Positions 25,113 to 34,855 of a stretch of 37,013 bases of DNA are shown one piece after another. Location of the stretch: assembly GCF_029255185.1 (NCBI RefSeq), contig NZ_JAPUVO010000064.1, positions 1 to 37,013 on the forward strand. The letters are read 5' to 3'. The position numbers and the translations under genes were made by a program. The notes below the pieces were generated by a model. That model was not told the origin of the DNA. It saw only the letters and a list, made by a program, of their open reading frames with translations, and ran no database searches. Source of the DNA: Propionivibrio sp. Lineage in GTDB: Bacteria; Pseudomonadota; Gammaproteobacteria; Burkholderiales; Rhodocyclaceae. The stretch's first letter is position 1. Every line of letters begins with the position of its first letter.

Positions 25113-26807
25113 ATGGATAACCGACGCCTGATCCTTCTTGTTGTTTTCTCTTTCTCGCTGGTCATGCTCTGGGACGCCTGGCAGAAATATAACCTGCCCA
25201 AAGCACCCCAATCGGCTGCGGTCAGCGCGACGGCACACGATTCGTCGATCCCGGTGCCTTCGGCTGCGCAGCCTGCCTCTGCGAGCTCGCCATCCGTGCC
25301 GGCTGTTGTCTCGGCGCCGACAATATCGAAGGGCGAAGTTGTTAGCATCAAGACGGACCTTTTCGTTGCCGACATTTCAACTCAAGGTGGTGATTTCGTT
25401 GGTCTAGTGCTGAATAACTACAAGGCGATCGACGCTAAGGAGACGAATTTTTCGCTCCTGGAAAGCAAACACCAGTATGCGGCGCAAAGTGGCCTGATTG
25501 GTGAAGGCTTGCCGAATCACAAAACGATATTTGCAGTGTCCTCCGATAGGCGCGAACTCGCTGCTGACGCCAAAACTGTTCAGCTTCGGCTGGTAGCCCC
25601 GGCAATCGATGGTGTCAAGGTGAGCAAGGTTTACACCTTCACTCGTGGCAGCTATCTCATCGATGTCACGTACGAGATTGATAATGGTAGCCAGAAGGAA
25701 GTTGCCGCGCATGCCTATTACCAGTTGCAACGTGATACGGTAGCGCCCGCCGGTGAAAGCCGGATGGTCAGCACCTTTACCGGCCCGGCGCTTTATACCG
25801 AGCAGGAGAAATATCAGAAGATCGATTTCAAGGATATCGAAAAGGGCAAGGCGAAGTTCAATACCAAGGCCGACAACGGCTGGATGTCCATGGTTCAGCA
25901 TTATTTTGTGTCGGCCTGGATTCCGCCGGAAAAGCTGGCGCGCGAATTCTATGTACGCAAGCTCGAAGGTGGGGCTAATCCAGCGATTACGGCAGGACTG
26001 ATCATACCGGCGCCAGTGGCCGTGCCCGGCAGCAAGGTTCGCCAATCGGTCTCGCTCTACGCCGGACCGCAAATTCAGTCGGTGCTCGATCAACTGGCCA
26101 AGCCCGTGGCCGAAGGCGGGATCGGTGCCCAGGGCCTGCCGCTGGTTGTTGATTACGGCTGGCTGACCATTGTTGCTGCACCGATTTTCTGGTGCCTCGA
26201 AGTCATCCACAAATTTGTCGGCAACTGGGGCTGGGCGATTGTCTTGCTGACCATTTGCATCAAGGCGCTCTTCTTTCCCCTGTCAGCGGCCAGCTACAAA
26301 TCGATGGCCAAAATGCGCAAGGTAACGCCGCGCATGACCGCATTGCGCGAGCGTTACGGTGACGACAAACAGAAATTGAACCAGGAGATGATGAATCTCT
26401 ACAAGACCGAGAAGATCAATCCACTCGGTGGTTGTTTGCCGATTGTGGTGCAGATTCCGGTCTTTATCGCGCTTTACTGGGCTCTGCTCGGTGCCGTGGA
26501 AATGCGCGACGCACCGTGGATTCTGTGGATCCACGATTTGTCCTCGCAAGATCCGTTTTATGTGCTGCCGATCATTATGATGGGGACCATGCTGATTCAG
26601 ACCAAGCTCAATCCGACGCCGCCTGATCCAATCCAGGCCAAAATCACCATGATCATGCCTTTCGTTTTCGGCGGCATGTTCTTCTTCTTCCCGTCAGGTC
26701 TGGTGCTCTACTGGGTGGTTAACAATACCCTGTCCATAGCCCAGCAATGGCAAATCACCCGCATGGTCGACAGTGGCGGAAAAGCCGCCAACGACGCCAA
26801 GGCCTGA
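25113..26807 (+). CDS. yidC: Membrane protein insertase YidC
   Basis: Inserts proteins into the inner membrane alone or with SecYEG. The 564 residues have an N-terminal membrane anchor ([19 protein letters not shown]), an Ala/Pro/Ser-rich linker, the large periplasmic P1 domain (about 70-340), and the conserved C-terminal core: [33 protein letters not shown] with its lipid-facing Lys/Arg, the cytoplasmic hairpin ([31 protein letters not shown]), and further membrane segments ending in [18 protein letters not shown]. Length is usual for gram-negative YidC. The end overlaps the proposed mnmE start by 35 bases. Confidence 0.98.
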   Translation: MDNRRLILLVVFSFSLVMLWDAWQKYNLPKAPQSAAVSATAHDSSIPVPSAAQPASASSPSVPAVVSAPTISKGEVVSIKTDLFVADISTQGGDFVGLVLNNYKAIDAKETNFSLLESKHQYAAQSGLIGEGLPNHKTIFAVSSDRRELAADAKTVQLRLVAPAIDGVKVSKVYTFTRGSYLIDVTYEIDNGSQKEVAAHAYYQLQRDTVAPAGESRMVSTFTGPALYTEQEKYQKIDFKDIEKGKAKFNTKADNGWMSMVQHYFVSAWIPPEKLAREFYVRKLEGGANPAITAGLIIPAPVAVPGSKVRQSVSLYAGPQIQSVLDQLAKPVAEGGIGAQGLPLVVDYGWLTIVAAPIFWCLEVIHKFVGNWGWAIVLLTICIKALFFPLSAASYKSMAKMRKVTPRMTALRERYGDDKQKLNQEMMNLYKTEKINPLGGCLPIVVQIPVFIALYWALLGAVEMRDAPWILWIHDLSSQDPFYVLPIIMMGTMLIQTKLNPTPPDPIQAKITMIMPFVFGGMFFFFPSGLVLYWVVNNTLSIAQQWQITRMVDSGGKAANDAKA

Positions 26808-28149
26808 TCCGGCGCCGCGCCTGGAGACTATCGCCGCCGTCGCCACGGCTCCAGGCCGTGGCGGCATCGGCGTCATTCGTCTCTCCGGCCACGGCCTCCA
26901 GGCCTTTGCTAGAGCGCTGAGCGGTAAGCAAGCGCAGCCCCGCTTGGCCACCCTGGCCGATTTCCGGGCGGCCGACGCGAGCCTGATCGACACTGGCCTG
27001 CTCCTGTATTTCCCGGCTCCTTACTCTTTCACTGGCGAGGACGTCCTGGAGTTGCAGGCTCACGGCGGCACGGTCGTACTGCAAATGCTGCTAGCGCGCT
27101 GCCTGGACCTTGGCGCTCGCTTGGCCGAACCAGGTGAATTCACCCGCCGTGCCTACCTGAACGGCAAGCTTGATCTGGCGCAGGCCGAAGCGGTTGTCGA
27201 TCTGATCGACGCATCAACCGCAGCCGCTGCGCGCAGCGCTGTGCGGTCACTGCAAGGCGAGTTTTCGAAGGAAATTAACGCCCTGCTCGAGCAACTCACC
27301 GAACTGCGGGCACTGGTCGAAGCCAGCCTGGATTTTCCTGATGAGGACATCGATTTTCTCGAAGCGGCCGATGCCTTTGGCCGGCTTGAATGTGTACAAG
27401 AGAGGTTGGCTAAAGTTTTTGCCCGCGCCGAGCAGGGCCGGTTGCTGCAAGGTGGTCTGCATGTCGTCCTCGCGGGGCAGCCCAATGTTGGCAAGTCCAG
27501 TCTGCTCAATTGTCTGGCTGGAGACGAACTGGCGATTGTCACGCCGGTGGCCGGTACCACGCGCGATGCCGTTCGTAGCACGCTGCAGATCGAGGGCATT
27601 CCCTTGCACATCATTGATACGGCCGGGCTGCGGGTAACCGAAGATGAAATCGAGAAAATTGGAATCGCGCGCACCTGGCACGAAATTGACCGCGCCGATG
27701 TCGTGCTCTTGCTGGTCGATGCCCGCAGTGGTGTCGGCGATGCCGAACGAAGCATTCTCGCCCAGTTGCCCGCGCGGCTTGCGCGGATCACCGTTTATAA
27801 CAAGATCGATCTGGCTGGTCGCACGGCGGAACGCCACGACGAGACCGATGGCCTGGCCATTTCGCTGTCGGCCAAGAGCGGCGAGGGGCTTGAATTGCTG
27901 CGCCAGGCCTTGTTGCAGATCGCCGGCTGGCATCCGGCCGAGAACGTGTTCATTGCCCGTGAACGCCACTTGCGCGCATTGACTGACAGCCGTCAGCACA
28001 TTGCCTTAGCCCGTTCTCAATTGCCTCAACTCGAACTCTTCGCCGAGGAGTTGCGTCTGGCCCAGTTAGCTCTAAGTTCGATCACTGGCGAGTTTTCTGC
28101 AGATGATCTGCTGGGCGAAATATTCGGACGATTCTGTATTGGAAAATAG
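26773..28149 (+). CDS. mnmE: tRNA modification GTPase MnmE
   Basis: With MnmG it makes the 5-carboxymethylaminomethyl group on wobble U34 of several tRNAs. The 458 residues show the N-terminal folate-binding domain ([54 protein letters not shown]), a Ras-like GTPase domain (P-loop GQPNVGKS at 235-242, [19 protein letters not shown]) and the C-terminal catalytic Cys in FCIGK (Cys455). GTG 26773 is the only reasonable start and overlaps yidC by 35 bases. mnmG, its obligate partner gene, is not in the window. Confidence 0.97.
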   Translation: MAEKPPTTPRPDPAPRLETIAAVATAPGRGGIGVIRLSGHGLQAFARALSGKQAQPRLATLADFRAADASLIDTGLLLYFPAPYSFTGEDVLELQAHGGTVVLQMLLARCLDLGARLAEPGEFTRRAYLNGKLDLAQAEAVVDLIDASTAAAARSAVRSLQGEFSKEINALLEQLTELRALVEASLDFPDEDIDFLEAADAFGRLECVQERLAKVFARAEQGRLLQGGLHVVLAGQPNVGKSSLLNCLAGDELAIVTPVAGTTRDAVRSTLQIEGIPLHIIDTAGLRVTEDEIEKIGIARTWHEIDRADVVLLLVDARSGVGDAERSILAQLPARLARITVYNKIDLAGRTAERHDETDGLAISLSAKSGEGLELLRQALLQIAGWHPAENVFIARERHLRALTDSRQHIALARSQLPQLELFAEELRLAQLALSSITGEFSADDLLGEIFGRFCIGK

Positions 28150-28912
28150 CCTTAACTTTCCCCTACTTGCCGTCATTGCGCTCTCGGCCCTATTTGCTGG
28201 CCTGATCGATTCAATGGTTGGCGGTGGTGGTCTGATCCAGATCCCCGCGTTATTTACCACCTTGCCCAAGGAGCTTCCGGCTACGCTCTTCGGCACCAAC
28301 AAGATTGCCAGCATCTTTGGCACGGCGAACGCCGCCTGGCGCTATTCACGGCGGGTGAACATGCCTTGGCGTACCACCCTACCGGCGGCTAGTGCCGCCT
28401 TTGCCTTCTCCTATCTGGGTGCGATGGCGGTGGCCTGGTTGCCGCGTGACTTGTTGCGCCCGTTGATTTTGATCATGCTCGTCGGTTCTGCTGCCTATAC
28501 CTTCTGGCGCAAGGATTTCGGCGCCTTTCACCAGCCGCAGCACGGTGGCCGTCGCGAACTGGTCTACGCCGTGATGGTCGGCGCAGCAATCGGTTTCTAC
28601 GATGGGTTCTTTGGCCCAGGAACCGGGAGCTTCCTGATTTTTCTTTTTATCCGTTTCTTCGGTTTTGATTTTCTGCACGCCTCGGCCGCATCAAAAGTGG
28701 TCAATGTTGCGACCAATCTTGCCGCTATCAGTTTTTTTGTCCCCAACGGGTTTTTCTTGCCTTTTGCGGCGGTGCTTATGGCGAGTTTCAATATTCTCGG
28801 TTCGGTCATCGGCACCCATCTCGCACTGCGCCATGGCAGCGGTTTTGTCCGTCGGGTCTTTCTGTTAGTCGTTTGCTCCCTGATCCTCAAGTTTGCGTGG
28901 GATACCTTGTGA
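28139..28912 (+). CDS. TSUP-family (TauE/SafE, YfcA-like) membrane permease
   Basis: An integral membrane protein of about 257 residues, almost entirely hydrophobic with seven to eight membrane stretches (from [31 protein letters not shown] to [17 protein letters not shown]). The [16 protein letters not shown] motif, its second-half repeat [17 protein letters not shown] and the [12 protein letters not shown] stretch mark the TSUP (DUF81) family, whose members move sulfite, sulfonates, sulfoacetate or related anions. I prefer TTG 28139, 11 bases inside mnmE, because the family starts at the hydrophobic segment; ATG 28103 would add 12 polar residues. Its 3' end overlaps the convergent phosphatase gene by 26 bases. 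Substrate unknown. Confidence 0.85.
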   Translation: MENSLNFPLLAVIALSALFAGLIDSMVGGGGLIQIPALFTTLPKELPATLFGTNKIASIFGTANAAWRYSRRVNMPWRTTLPAASAAFAFSYLGAMAVAWLPRDLLRPLILIMLVGSAAYTFWRKDFGAFHQPQHGGRRELVYAVMVGAAIGFYDGFFGPGTGSFLIFLFIRFFGFDFLHASAASKVVNVATNLAAISFFVPNGFFLPFAAVLMASFNILGSVIGTHLALRHGSGFVRRVFLLVVCSLILKFAWDTL

Positions 28913-29675
28913 GCGAACCCATGTCATCAAGTACCAGCGCTGGCTGACGCGCAAGTGCCGGAAGGTCCTCGCGCTTGGCTTCGCCGCTTAATACGAGAAT
29001 GAAATCAATCCCGGCATTTTCGGCCAACACCTTATCGGTACTCAAGCGATCACCGACCATCACCATGTCGTCCTGCCTGAATCGTTCAAGCAAGGGAGCG
29101 AGGATAAGAGTATTGGGTTTGCCAAAGACCAGTTCAGGCAGGCGCCCTGTTGCTGCTTCATAAAGTTTGACGAAGCTGCCGGTATCCGGTAACGGTCCCT
29201 GGCCTGAAGGGCAAACCAGATCGGGGTGGGTCGAGAAGAAATGCACCTCGGGGCGCTGCAGCAGCAGGCAGGAGGTGGCGAGTTTTTCGTAGGTCAGTTC
29301 GGTGTCGTAGGCCAGGACCACTGCCTGACAATTGGCATCTGCTGTAAAAACCACATTCGGCATCCGTTCGCGCAGGAAGGACTGGCAACTGGTGTTGCCC
29401 ACCGGATAAAGGTACTTGATCCCTTGATGCTTTAGATAATCGATCAGGGGTAACAGGGGAGAGAGAATACGCCCCTGTCCAACATCAAGTCCGAAGCCTG
29501 CCAATTTTTTGACGTAGTCAGCAAGGTTCTTCGAGGTGTTGTTGGTCAGGAAGTAGATTTCCTTTTTTTCTTGATTGCGTTTGATGAAATCGATCGTACC
29601 CTGAATGGGCGTGTCACCGAGGTAGACGGTCCCATCCAGGTCGAAAACAAAACAGGTTTTCTTGAGTATGTCCAC
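28887..29675 (-). CDS. HAD-IIA (NagD-like) phosphatase
   Basis: A 262-residue cytoplasmic hydrolase. Motif I FDLDGTVYLG supplies nucleophile Asp12 and acid Asp14; motif II FLTNNTS supplies Thr44; a Lys lies in FGKPN; motif IV is VGDRLSTDKVLAENAGID. The cap between motifs II and III places it in HAD subfamily IIA with NagD, 4-nitrophenylphosphatases, phosphoglycolate phosphatases and glycerol-3-phosphate phosphatases. It starts with GTG 29675 immediately after the glpD stop (TAA GTG, no gap), so it is translated with glpD. That context suggests, but does not prove, a glycerol-3-phosphate or related triose phosphate substrate. Convergent 26-base overlap with the TSUP gene. Confidence 0.88.
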   Translation of the reverse strand: MDILKKTCFVFDLDGTVYLGDTPIQGTIDFIKRNQEKKEIYFLTNNTSKNLADYVKKLAGFGLDVGQGRILSPLLPLIDYLKHQGIKYLYPVGNTSCQSFLRERMPNVVFTADANCQAVVLAYDTELTYEKLATSCLLLQRPEVHFFSTHPDLVCPSGQGPLPDTGSFVKLYEAATGRLPELVFGKPNTLILAPLLERFRQDDMVMVGDRLSTDKVLAENAGIDFILVLSGEAKREDLPALARQPALVLDDMGSLTRYPTQT

Positions 29676-31280
29676 TTACAGTCCGGCTTGGTCACTTGCT
29701 TTCATTTCTTCGTTGCGTCGTTCTTGATCCCAGCCGAGTTCCACCGCCATCAGTTCAATGACCCGGGGCAAAGTAGCTTTGGCGGCTGCCGTATCAAGAA
29801 ACGCCAGAGAGAGCCGCCGCGTCAGTACATCGCAGGCACGCTCGGCGAATTCGTGCCGCGTGGCGTATACGACTTCGGCCTCCAGATAGGGATGGTCGAG
29901 ATGCAAACGTGACCCCAGACCGGATTGGGCAAGCTCTGCAACACGAACAGCTTGGTCGCCATAGGCATGATGCAGACGGTACGCTACGTCGGCAGCCAAG
30001 CCATAGGTTTGGATCAAGCCCTGTTCGGCCTGATGATTAAAATGCTCGGCACCAAGCAGCAGGAGTTTGTCGGTGTGGCAGGCGCGCGCTGGCGCCAGAC
30101 CATAGCTATGAATCGCCTGATCAACGGCTTCCTCGGCCATTTTGCGGTAAGACGTCCATTTGCCGCCGGCAATGGTTAGCAATCCGGATGCGCTGACTTG
30201 AACAAGATGTTCGCGCACGAGCTGTGCGGTGTTTTTTGTTTTCGGTGCAAGCACTAGAGGGCGCAGTCCTGACCAGACGGATTTGATGTCGCTTCGTGTT
30301 ACGGCTAGATCGAAATACCTGTTGATGTGGCGTAACAGATACTCAATTTCTTCTTCTTTGGCCTGTGGGTGATCTGTGATCTCCGCTGGATTTTCTGTCG
30401 TTCCGATTAAGGCGTGCCCTTGCCAGGGCAAGATGAAGAGAATCCGTCCGTCCTCGGTCTTGGGAATCATCAAGCCGGTTTCGGGGGGGGCAAAACTTTG
30501 CGCCAACACGATATGAATTCCGGAGCTGACTTTCAGAATCGGCTCGGCTGCAGCGTCGTCCATCTGCCGTAAGCGGTCGACGAAAGGTCCGGTAGCATTG
30601 ATTACGCCGCGTGCGTGAATGGTGAATTCATTACCGTTGATCGTGTCGCAAACCTTGGCTCCGCAGAGTTTTCCGCTGGCTTTGACGAGGGACAAGACGG
30701 CAAGGTGGTTGGCCACCACTGCCCCATGTTGTTGTGCGGTCAGGGCCAGAGTAACGGCCATGCGGGCATCGTTGAACTGGCCGTCGTAATAGACGACGCC
30801 TGCTCTCAGGCCATCGGCCTTGAGCATTGGTAAACGTCGGAGCGTCTCCTGGCGACTGATCAGGTTACTGTGGCCGAGCCCTTTTTTGCCAGCCAGAAAA
30901 TCATAGAGCAACAAGCCGGAGAATACGTAGGGGACATCAAGCCACCGGTAAAGCGGTGTAACCAGGGCGATCCGATTGGCCAGATGCGGTGCGTTTTTGA
31001 GGAAAGTTCCACGCTCAAAAAGCCCTTCCCTGACCAGATGGTACTGTGCACGATCAAGGTGTTTGATGGCCATTTCCAGGTAACGTACGCCACCGTGGAC
31101 CAGCTTGGTGCTGCGACTGCTGGTGCCTTCGGCGATGTCGTTCTTTTCAATCAGGGCAACTTGCAGCCCCCGGCTTGCGGCATCGACGGCGATGCCGCAG
31201 CCCGTCGCGCCGCCCCCAATGACCAGGAGGTCGAATGGTTCTTGTCGCTGCAGGAAGCTCAGTCTGTGCGGTCGGTCCAT
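29676..31280 (-). CDS. glpD: Aerobic glycerol-3-phosphate dehydrogenase
   Basis: FAD enzyme on the inner membrane that oxidises sn-glycerol-3-phosphate to dihydroxyacetone phosphate and passes electrons to quinone. The 534 residues start with the FAD-binding FDLLVIGGGATGCGIAVDAASRGL, then EGTSSRSTKLVHGGVRYLE, RGVINATGPFVD, LPWQGHALIGTTE, WSGLRPLV and IAGGKWTSYRKMAE, then a C-terminal helical domain. Length and motifs match GlpD. A run of eight C on the coding strand (30483-30490 on the plus strand) lies in codons for FAPPET; the frame is intact. No glpK, glpF or glpR is adjacent; only the phosphatase follows. A TACAAT about 23 bases upstream (plus 31303-31308) may be the -10; no good -35 was seen. 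Confidence 0.97.
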   Translation of the reverse strand: MDRPHRLSFLQRQEPFDLLVIGGGATGCGIAVDAASRGLQVALIEKNDIAEGTSSRSTKLVHGGVRYLEMAIKHLDRAQYHLVREGLFERGTFLKNAPHLANRIALVTPLYRWLDVPYVFSGLLLYDFLAGKKGLGHSNLISRQETLRRLPMLKADGLRAGVVYYDGQFNDARMAVTLALTAQQHGAVVANHLAVLSLVKASGKLCGAKVCDTINGNEFTIHARGVINATGPFVDRLRQMDDAAAEPILKVSSGIHIVLAQSFAPPETGLMIPKTEDGRILFILPWQGHALIGTTENPAEITDHPQAKEEEIEYLLRHINRYFDLAVTRSDIKSVWSGLRPLVLAPKTKNTAQLVREHLVQVSASGLLTIAGGKWTSYRKMAEEAVDQAIHSYGLAPARACHTDKLLLLGAEHFNHQAEQGLIQTYGLAADVAYRLHHAYGDQAVRVAELAQSGLGSRLHLDHPYLEAEVVYATRHEFAERACDVLTRRLSLAFLDTAAAKATLPRVIELMAVELGWDQERRNEEMKASDQAGL

Positions 31281-31352
31281 GATTTTGACTAAATTGCTTC
31301 AAATTGTATGTAACAGAGAGCGATAACCATGCGACTGAGCCGTCTGCCTGAC

Positions 31353-32594
31353 TCAAGGCGTGTTGCCCGGTTTTTCAGTGAGGAAGCATTCGAGCAGGCG
31401 GTTCAGATGGTGCCGTCCGAGTTCGGTGGGTGCGATATGCCCCGGCCGACGCACTATCAGTCCGCACGCTTCGGCTTGGCGCAGTTCGTTTTCGATACTG
31501 ACGAGGGGAAGTGCGGTGCGTGCTTCGAAAAGCGATACGTCAAATCCCTGATTGAGGCGTAGCGCGTTCATCATGAACTCGAAGGGTAGATCGGCGCTGT
31601 CGACCGCGAATTCGTTGTCGATGAAAGTGGCCTCGGCAACCTTGGCCAAATACTGTTTAGGCTGTTTCCAGCGCATCTGTCGCAGTACCTGGTTGTGCAG
31701 CGTCAGCTTGCCATGCGCTCCGGCGCCAATTCCCAGGTAGTCACCAAACGTCCAGTAATTGACGTTGTGACGACAGTGCCGTCCCGTTTGCGCGAAAGCC
31801 GAGGTTTCGTAATGGGTAAAGCCCGCTATGGCCAGCCTGGCCTCGATGGCATCCTGCATGTCGGCGCAACAGTCGGGGTCGGGCAGAGCCGGCGGAGCCG
31901 CAGCAAAAGCGGTGTTGGCTTCGAGTGTCAGTTGATAGCAGGAAAGATGGGTCGGGGCATAGGCGAGTGCAGCGTCGACATCGTCCATTGCCTGTGCCAG
32001 CGTTTGCTCCGGCAATCCGTACATCAGGTCAAGGTTGATGTTGTCGAAGTGGCGGGTGGCAATTTCAATGGCGCGCCGGGCATCGTTGCCGTTGTGTATT
32101 CGTCCGAGAGCTTTAAGATGCGCTGGGTTGAAGCTTTGAATGCCGAGCGAGAGACGGTTGATCCCGGCGTCGCGGAAGGCGGCGAATTTTTCGCTCTCAA
32201 CCGTTCCTGGATTGGCTTCGAGGGTGACTTCGGCGTCGGGAAGTAATGGAACGAGAGTGCGAATTGCCGTCAGCAAGGTGTCAAGCGATTGGCCGGAAAA
32301 GAGGCTCGGCGTACCGCCACCGAAAAAGATGCTCGACACCTTGCGGCCCCAGATCAGTGGCAGGGCCGATTCGAGGTCGGCAATCAAGGCTGCAATGTAG
32401 TCGGCTTCAGGAATCTGGCGGCGTGCTTCATGCGAGTTGAAGTCGCAATAGGGACACTTGCGTATGCACCACGGGATGTGGACGTAGAGCGAGAGCGGCG
32501 GCGGGCTGCGAAATTCGAGCTGTCCGGGAGCTAGGCGCCCCGGCTTGCCGTGGGCGACAATCGTGATTATTCGGGCAGCCTTGCTGTCAGGCAT
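31353..32594 (-). CDS. hemW: Heme chaperone HemW (radical SAM, HemN-like)
   Basis: A 413-residue radical SAM protein. From ATG 32594 there is an approximately 30-residue leader, then YVHIPWCIRKCPYCDF with the CxxxCxxC cluster motif (Cys43, Cys47, Cys50), SSIFFGGGTPSLFSG, ANPGT, RLSLGIQSF and DLMYGLPEQT. The sequence lacks the extra N-terminal features of oxygen-independent coproporphyrinogen oxidase HemN; that and linkage to rdgB favour HemW, which binds heme and delivers it to respiratory enzymes. The start overlaps the rdgB stop by eight bases. A longer open frame upstream overlaps rdgB out of frame and is not coding. Confidence 0.92.
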   Translation of the reverse strand: MPDSKAARIITIVAHGKPGRLAPGQLEFRSPPPLSLYVHIPWCIRKCPYCDFNSHEARRQIPEADYIAALIADLESALPLIWGRKVSSIFFGGGTPSLFSGQSLDTLLTAIRTLVPLLPDAEVTLEANPGTVESEKFAAFRDAGINRLSLGIQSFNPAHLKALGRIHNGNDARRAIEIATRHFDNINLDLMYGLPEQTLAQAMDDVDAALAYAPTHLSCYQLTLEANTAFAAAPPALPDPDCCADMQDAIEARLAIAGFTHYETSAFAQTGRHCRHNVNYWTFGDYLGIGAGAHGKLTLHNQVLRQMRWKQPKQYLAKVAEATFIDNEFAVDSADLPFEFMMNALRLNQGFDVSLFEARTALPLVSIENELRQAEACGLIVRRPGHIAPTELGRHHLNRLLECFLTEKPGNTP

Positions 32595-33201
32595 CAGCGA
32601 TGGAGCGATTGACTGATAGGCGTTCAAGCAGTCGTTCCAGTGCCTGGCCACGATGTGAGCAGCGGTTTTTTTCAGCGGCGGAAAGTTCGGCCGAGGTCTG
32701 GTCGAGTTCGCGGATGTAAAACAGCGGGTCGTAGCCAAAACCTGCGCTGCCGCGCTCTGCCGTGAGAATCTCACCGTGCCACTCGCCTTCGGCAATGATC
32801 GGCTGCGGGTCGTTGGCGTGACGGACAAAAACGATGACCGAGACAAAACGGGCATTGCGGTCGGTGCGCTGACCGAGTTCGGCGAGCAGCTTCGCGTTGT
32901 TGCGCGCATCTGATTTAGCTTCATTTGCCGCAGTTTGCGCATAACGTGCCGACTGCACGCCGGGCGCCCCGCCGAAGGCCTCGACGCATAGGCCAGAATC
33001 GTCGGCGAGCGCAGGCAGACCGGTCAGTCGTGAGGCATGGCGAGCTTTCTCGAGGGCATTTTCGACAAAGGTGCAATGCGGCTCGTCGCTTTCCGGTACC
33101 CCAAGCTGCTCCTGCGGGATGAGTTCCCAGCCGAGCGGCGAGAGAATTTCGTCGAGTTCCTTGAGCTTTTTGGCGTTGTTTGAGGCGAGGACGAGCTTCA
33201 T
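32587..33201 (-). CDS. rdgB: XTP/dITP diphosphatase (RdgB, HAM1-like)
   Basis: Hydrolyses non-canonical purine triphosphates (dITP, dXTP) to monophosphates, protecting DNA. The 204 residues show [19 protein letters not shown] (substrate loop), the acidic [25 protein letters not shown] motif, and the C-terminal GYDPLFY and [15 protein letters not shown] motifs. The start overlaps the rph stop as ATGA, and the end overlaps hemW, so rph-rdgB-hemW form one coupled unit as in many proteobacteria. Confidence 0.96.
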   Translation of the reverse strand: MKLVLASNNAKKLKELDEILSPLGWELIPQEQLGVPESDEPHCTFVENALEKARHASRLTGLPALADDSGLCVEAFGGAPGVQSARYAQTAANEAKSDARNNAKLLAELGQRTDRNARFVSVIVFVRHANDPQPIIAEGEWHGEILTAERGSAGFGYDPLFYIRELDQTSAELSAAEKNRCSHRGQALERLLERLSVNRSIADA

Positions 33202-33926
33202 TTGGCGACGAGTGTGGCAAGAGCAGTTTTCTGCCGGGCGACCAGTTCGCTGATGCCGGTCTCGGCGAGATCAACCAGTTGGCTCATCTGCACGCGGGTG
33301 AAGGGTTTGCCTTCGGCCGTGCCCTGAATCTCGACGATGCCGCCGCTACCGGTCATGACGACGTTCATGTCGGTATCGCAGTCGGAATCTTCGGGGTAGT
33401 CAAGGTCGAGGACCAGTTCGTCCTTGTAGATGCCGACCGAAATGGCGGCGACATAATCGCGGATCGGATTTTCTGCCAGCTTGCCCTGGGCAACGAGTTG
33501 CGTGCAGGCATCGTAGAGCGCCAGCCAGGCTCCGGTGATAGAGGCGCAGCGAGTGCCGCCATCCGCCTGTAGCACATCGCAATCGAGCGTAATCTGACGT
33601 TCGCCGAGGGCCTTGAGGTCGGTCACGGCGCGCAGCGAACGGCCGATCAGTCGCTGGATTTCCTGGGTACGACCGCTTTGCTTACCCTTGGCCGCTTCGC
33701 GTGCGCTGCGTGTGTGCGTCGAGCGCGGCAGCATGCCGTATTCGGCGGTCACCCAGCCCTGCCCTTTGCCGCGCAAGAAGGGTGGCACGGACTCTTCAAC
33801 ACTGGCGGTGCATAGCACCTGCGTGTCGCCCATCTCGATGAGCACCGAGCCTTCGGCGTGGCGGGTGAACTTGCGGGTGATGCGGATGTTCCGAAGCTGC
33901 GCTGGTTGGCGTTGACTGGGACGCAT
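33198..33926 (-). CDS. rph: Ribonuclease PH
   Basis: Phosphorolytic 3'-5' exoribonuclease that trims tRNA and other RNA 3' ends. The 242 residues include [44 protein letters not shown] (in part), the Arg-rich [37 protein letters not shown] region, [20 protein letters not shown], and [33 protein letters not shown]. Length and motifs are standard; unlike the E. coli K-12 copy there is no frameshift. It begins eight bases after the PP2C phosphatase stop. Confidence 0.97.
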   Translation of the reverse strand: MRPSQRQPAQLRNIRITRKFTRHAEGSVLIEMGDTQVLCTASVEESVPPFLRGKGQGWVTAEYGMLPRSTHTRSAREAAKGKQSGRTQEIQRLIGRSLRAVTDLKALGERQITLDCDVLQADGGTRCASITGAWLALYDACTQLVAQGKLAENPIRDYVAAISVGIYKDELVLDLDYPEDSDCDTDMNVVMTGSGGIVEIQGTAEGKPFTRVQMSQLVDLAETGISELVARQKTALATLVAK

Positions 33927-33934
33927 GAAAATTC

Positions 33935-34855
33935 CTATTTTGAGAACTTCTGAATAGTTGAGCGGATTTCGTTGATCGCGCGCTCAATTTCTTCTTCGGT
34001 CAGCTCGGTCTTGTAGCTCGGATTGCGGCCGAAGGCATCGATTCTGGTGGTGATCGTGTCGCGCGACATTCTTTGCGTTGAAACGACGCTGGAAGGATTG
34101 GTCCCGTCTTCGACATAACTGTCTTCCCAGCGCACGGCAACAATCGAAAGGTTGTCGGCATTCGGTCCACCCCGAATATCGGCCTGGCCAAGGAGCATGG
34201 GAACGGCCTGCATCAGATTTTCGCTTTTCAAGGCGACGGCCAGCATTTCGCCCGGGATGACGCTCCACACGCCATCGGTGCACAGGGCCAGCACATCGCC
34301 AGTTTCCAAGGGGGTCTTGCGTGAAAACTCGATTTCAGGTGCTTTGTGCCCACCAAGACAGCTATAGACTTTGTTGCGATCCGGGTGCACGGCGGCCTGC
34401 GCGTCGTTGATCGCCCCCTGATCCTTGAGCAATTGCACGCGCGAATGATCACGCGTGTGGATTAGCACTCTTCCATCGCGCATCAGGTAAAGACGTGAGT
34501 CTCCAGCATGTGCCCAGTAGGCAATGTTGTCCTGGATGATGCAGGCGACACAGGTGGTGCGCGGCGAATCCTTGAGGTTGTGGGCGTCGGCAAAATCGGC
34601 GATGGCGCCATGGGCATTGGTCATCGCTTTCTGCAAGAACAAAAAGGGGTCAAGAATAGCGGGCGTTGCTTCGCGCTGAAAGGACTCAACCAGAACCTGC
34701 ACAGCAATCTGTGCTGCTATTTCGCCGTAGTAGTGCCCACCCATCCCGTCGGCAACGACCATCAGTAATGCGTCGCGTGAATAACAGTGAGCCAGCCTGT
34801 CTTCATTGTTGGCGCGCTTACCGAGCCGACTTTCCTGGTAAATGGTGAATTTCAC
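33935..34855 (-). CDS. PP2C-type Ser/Thr protein phosphatase
   Basis: A 306-residue soluble phosphatase. PP2C/PPM motifs are in order: [24 protein letters not shown] (metal-binding Asp), [43 protein letters not shown] and [14 protein letters not shown]. About 65 further residues after the catalytic domain ([19 protein letters not shown], then a Glu-rich end) are outside the usual fold. Starts with GTG 34855, overlapping the kinase stop as GTGA, so kinase and phosphatase are made together. It presumably reverses phosphorylation by the kinase. No transmembrane segment. Confidence 0.93.
   Translation of the reverse strand: MKFTIYQESRLGKRANNEDRLAHCYSRDALLMVVADGMGGHYYGEIAAQIAVQVLVESFQREATPAILDPFLFLQKAMTNAHGAIADFADAHNLKDSPRTTCVACIIQDNIAYWAHAGDSRLYLMRDGRVLIHTRDHSRVQLLKDQGAINDAQAAVHPDRNKVYSCLGGHKAPEIEFSRKTPLETGDVLALCTDGVWSVIPGEMLAVALKSENLMQAVPMLLGQADIRGGPNADNLSIVAVRWEDSYVEDGTNPSSVVSTQRMSRDTITTRIDAFGRNPSYKTELTEEEIERAINEIRSTIQKFSK

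Noticed and set aside
30483-30490. Frameshift in glpD at the homopolymer
   Set aside because: The reading frame continues through the run with family motifs on both sides.
32595-32942. Upstream extension of the hemW frame
   Set aside because: It overlaps rdgB in another frame; rdgB is supported by family motifs throughout.
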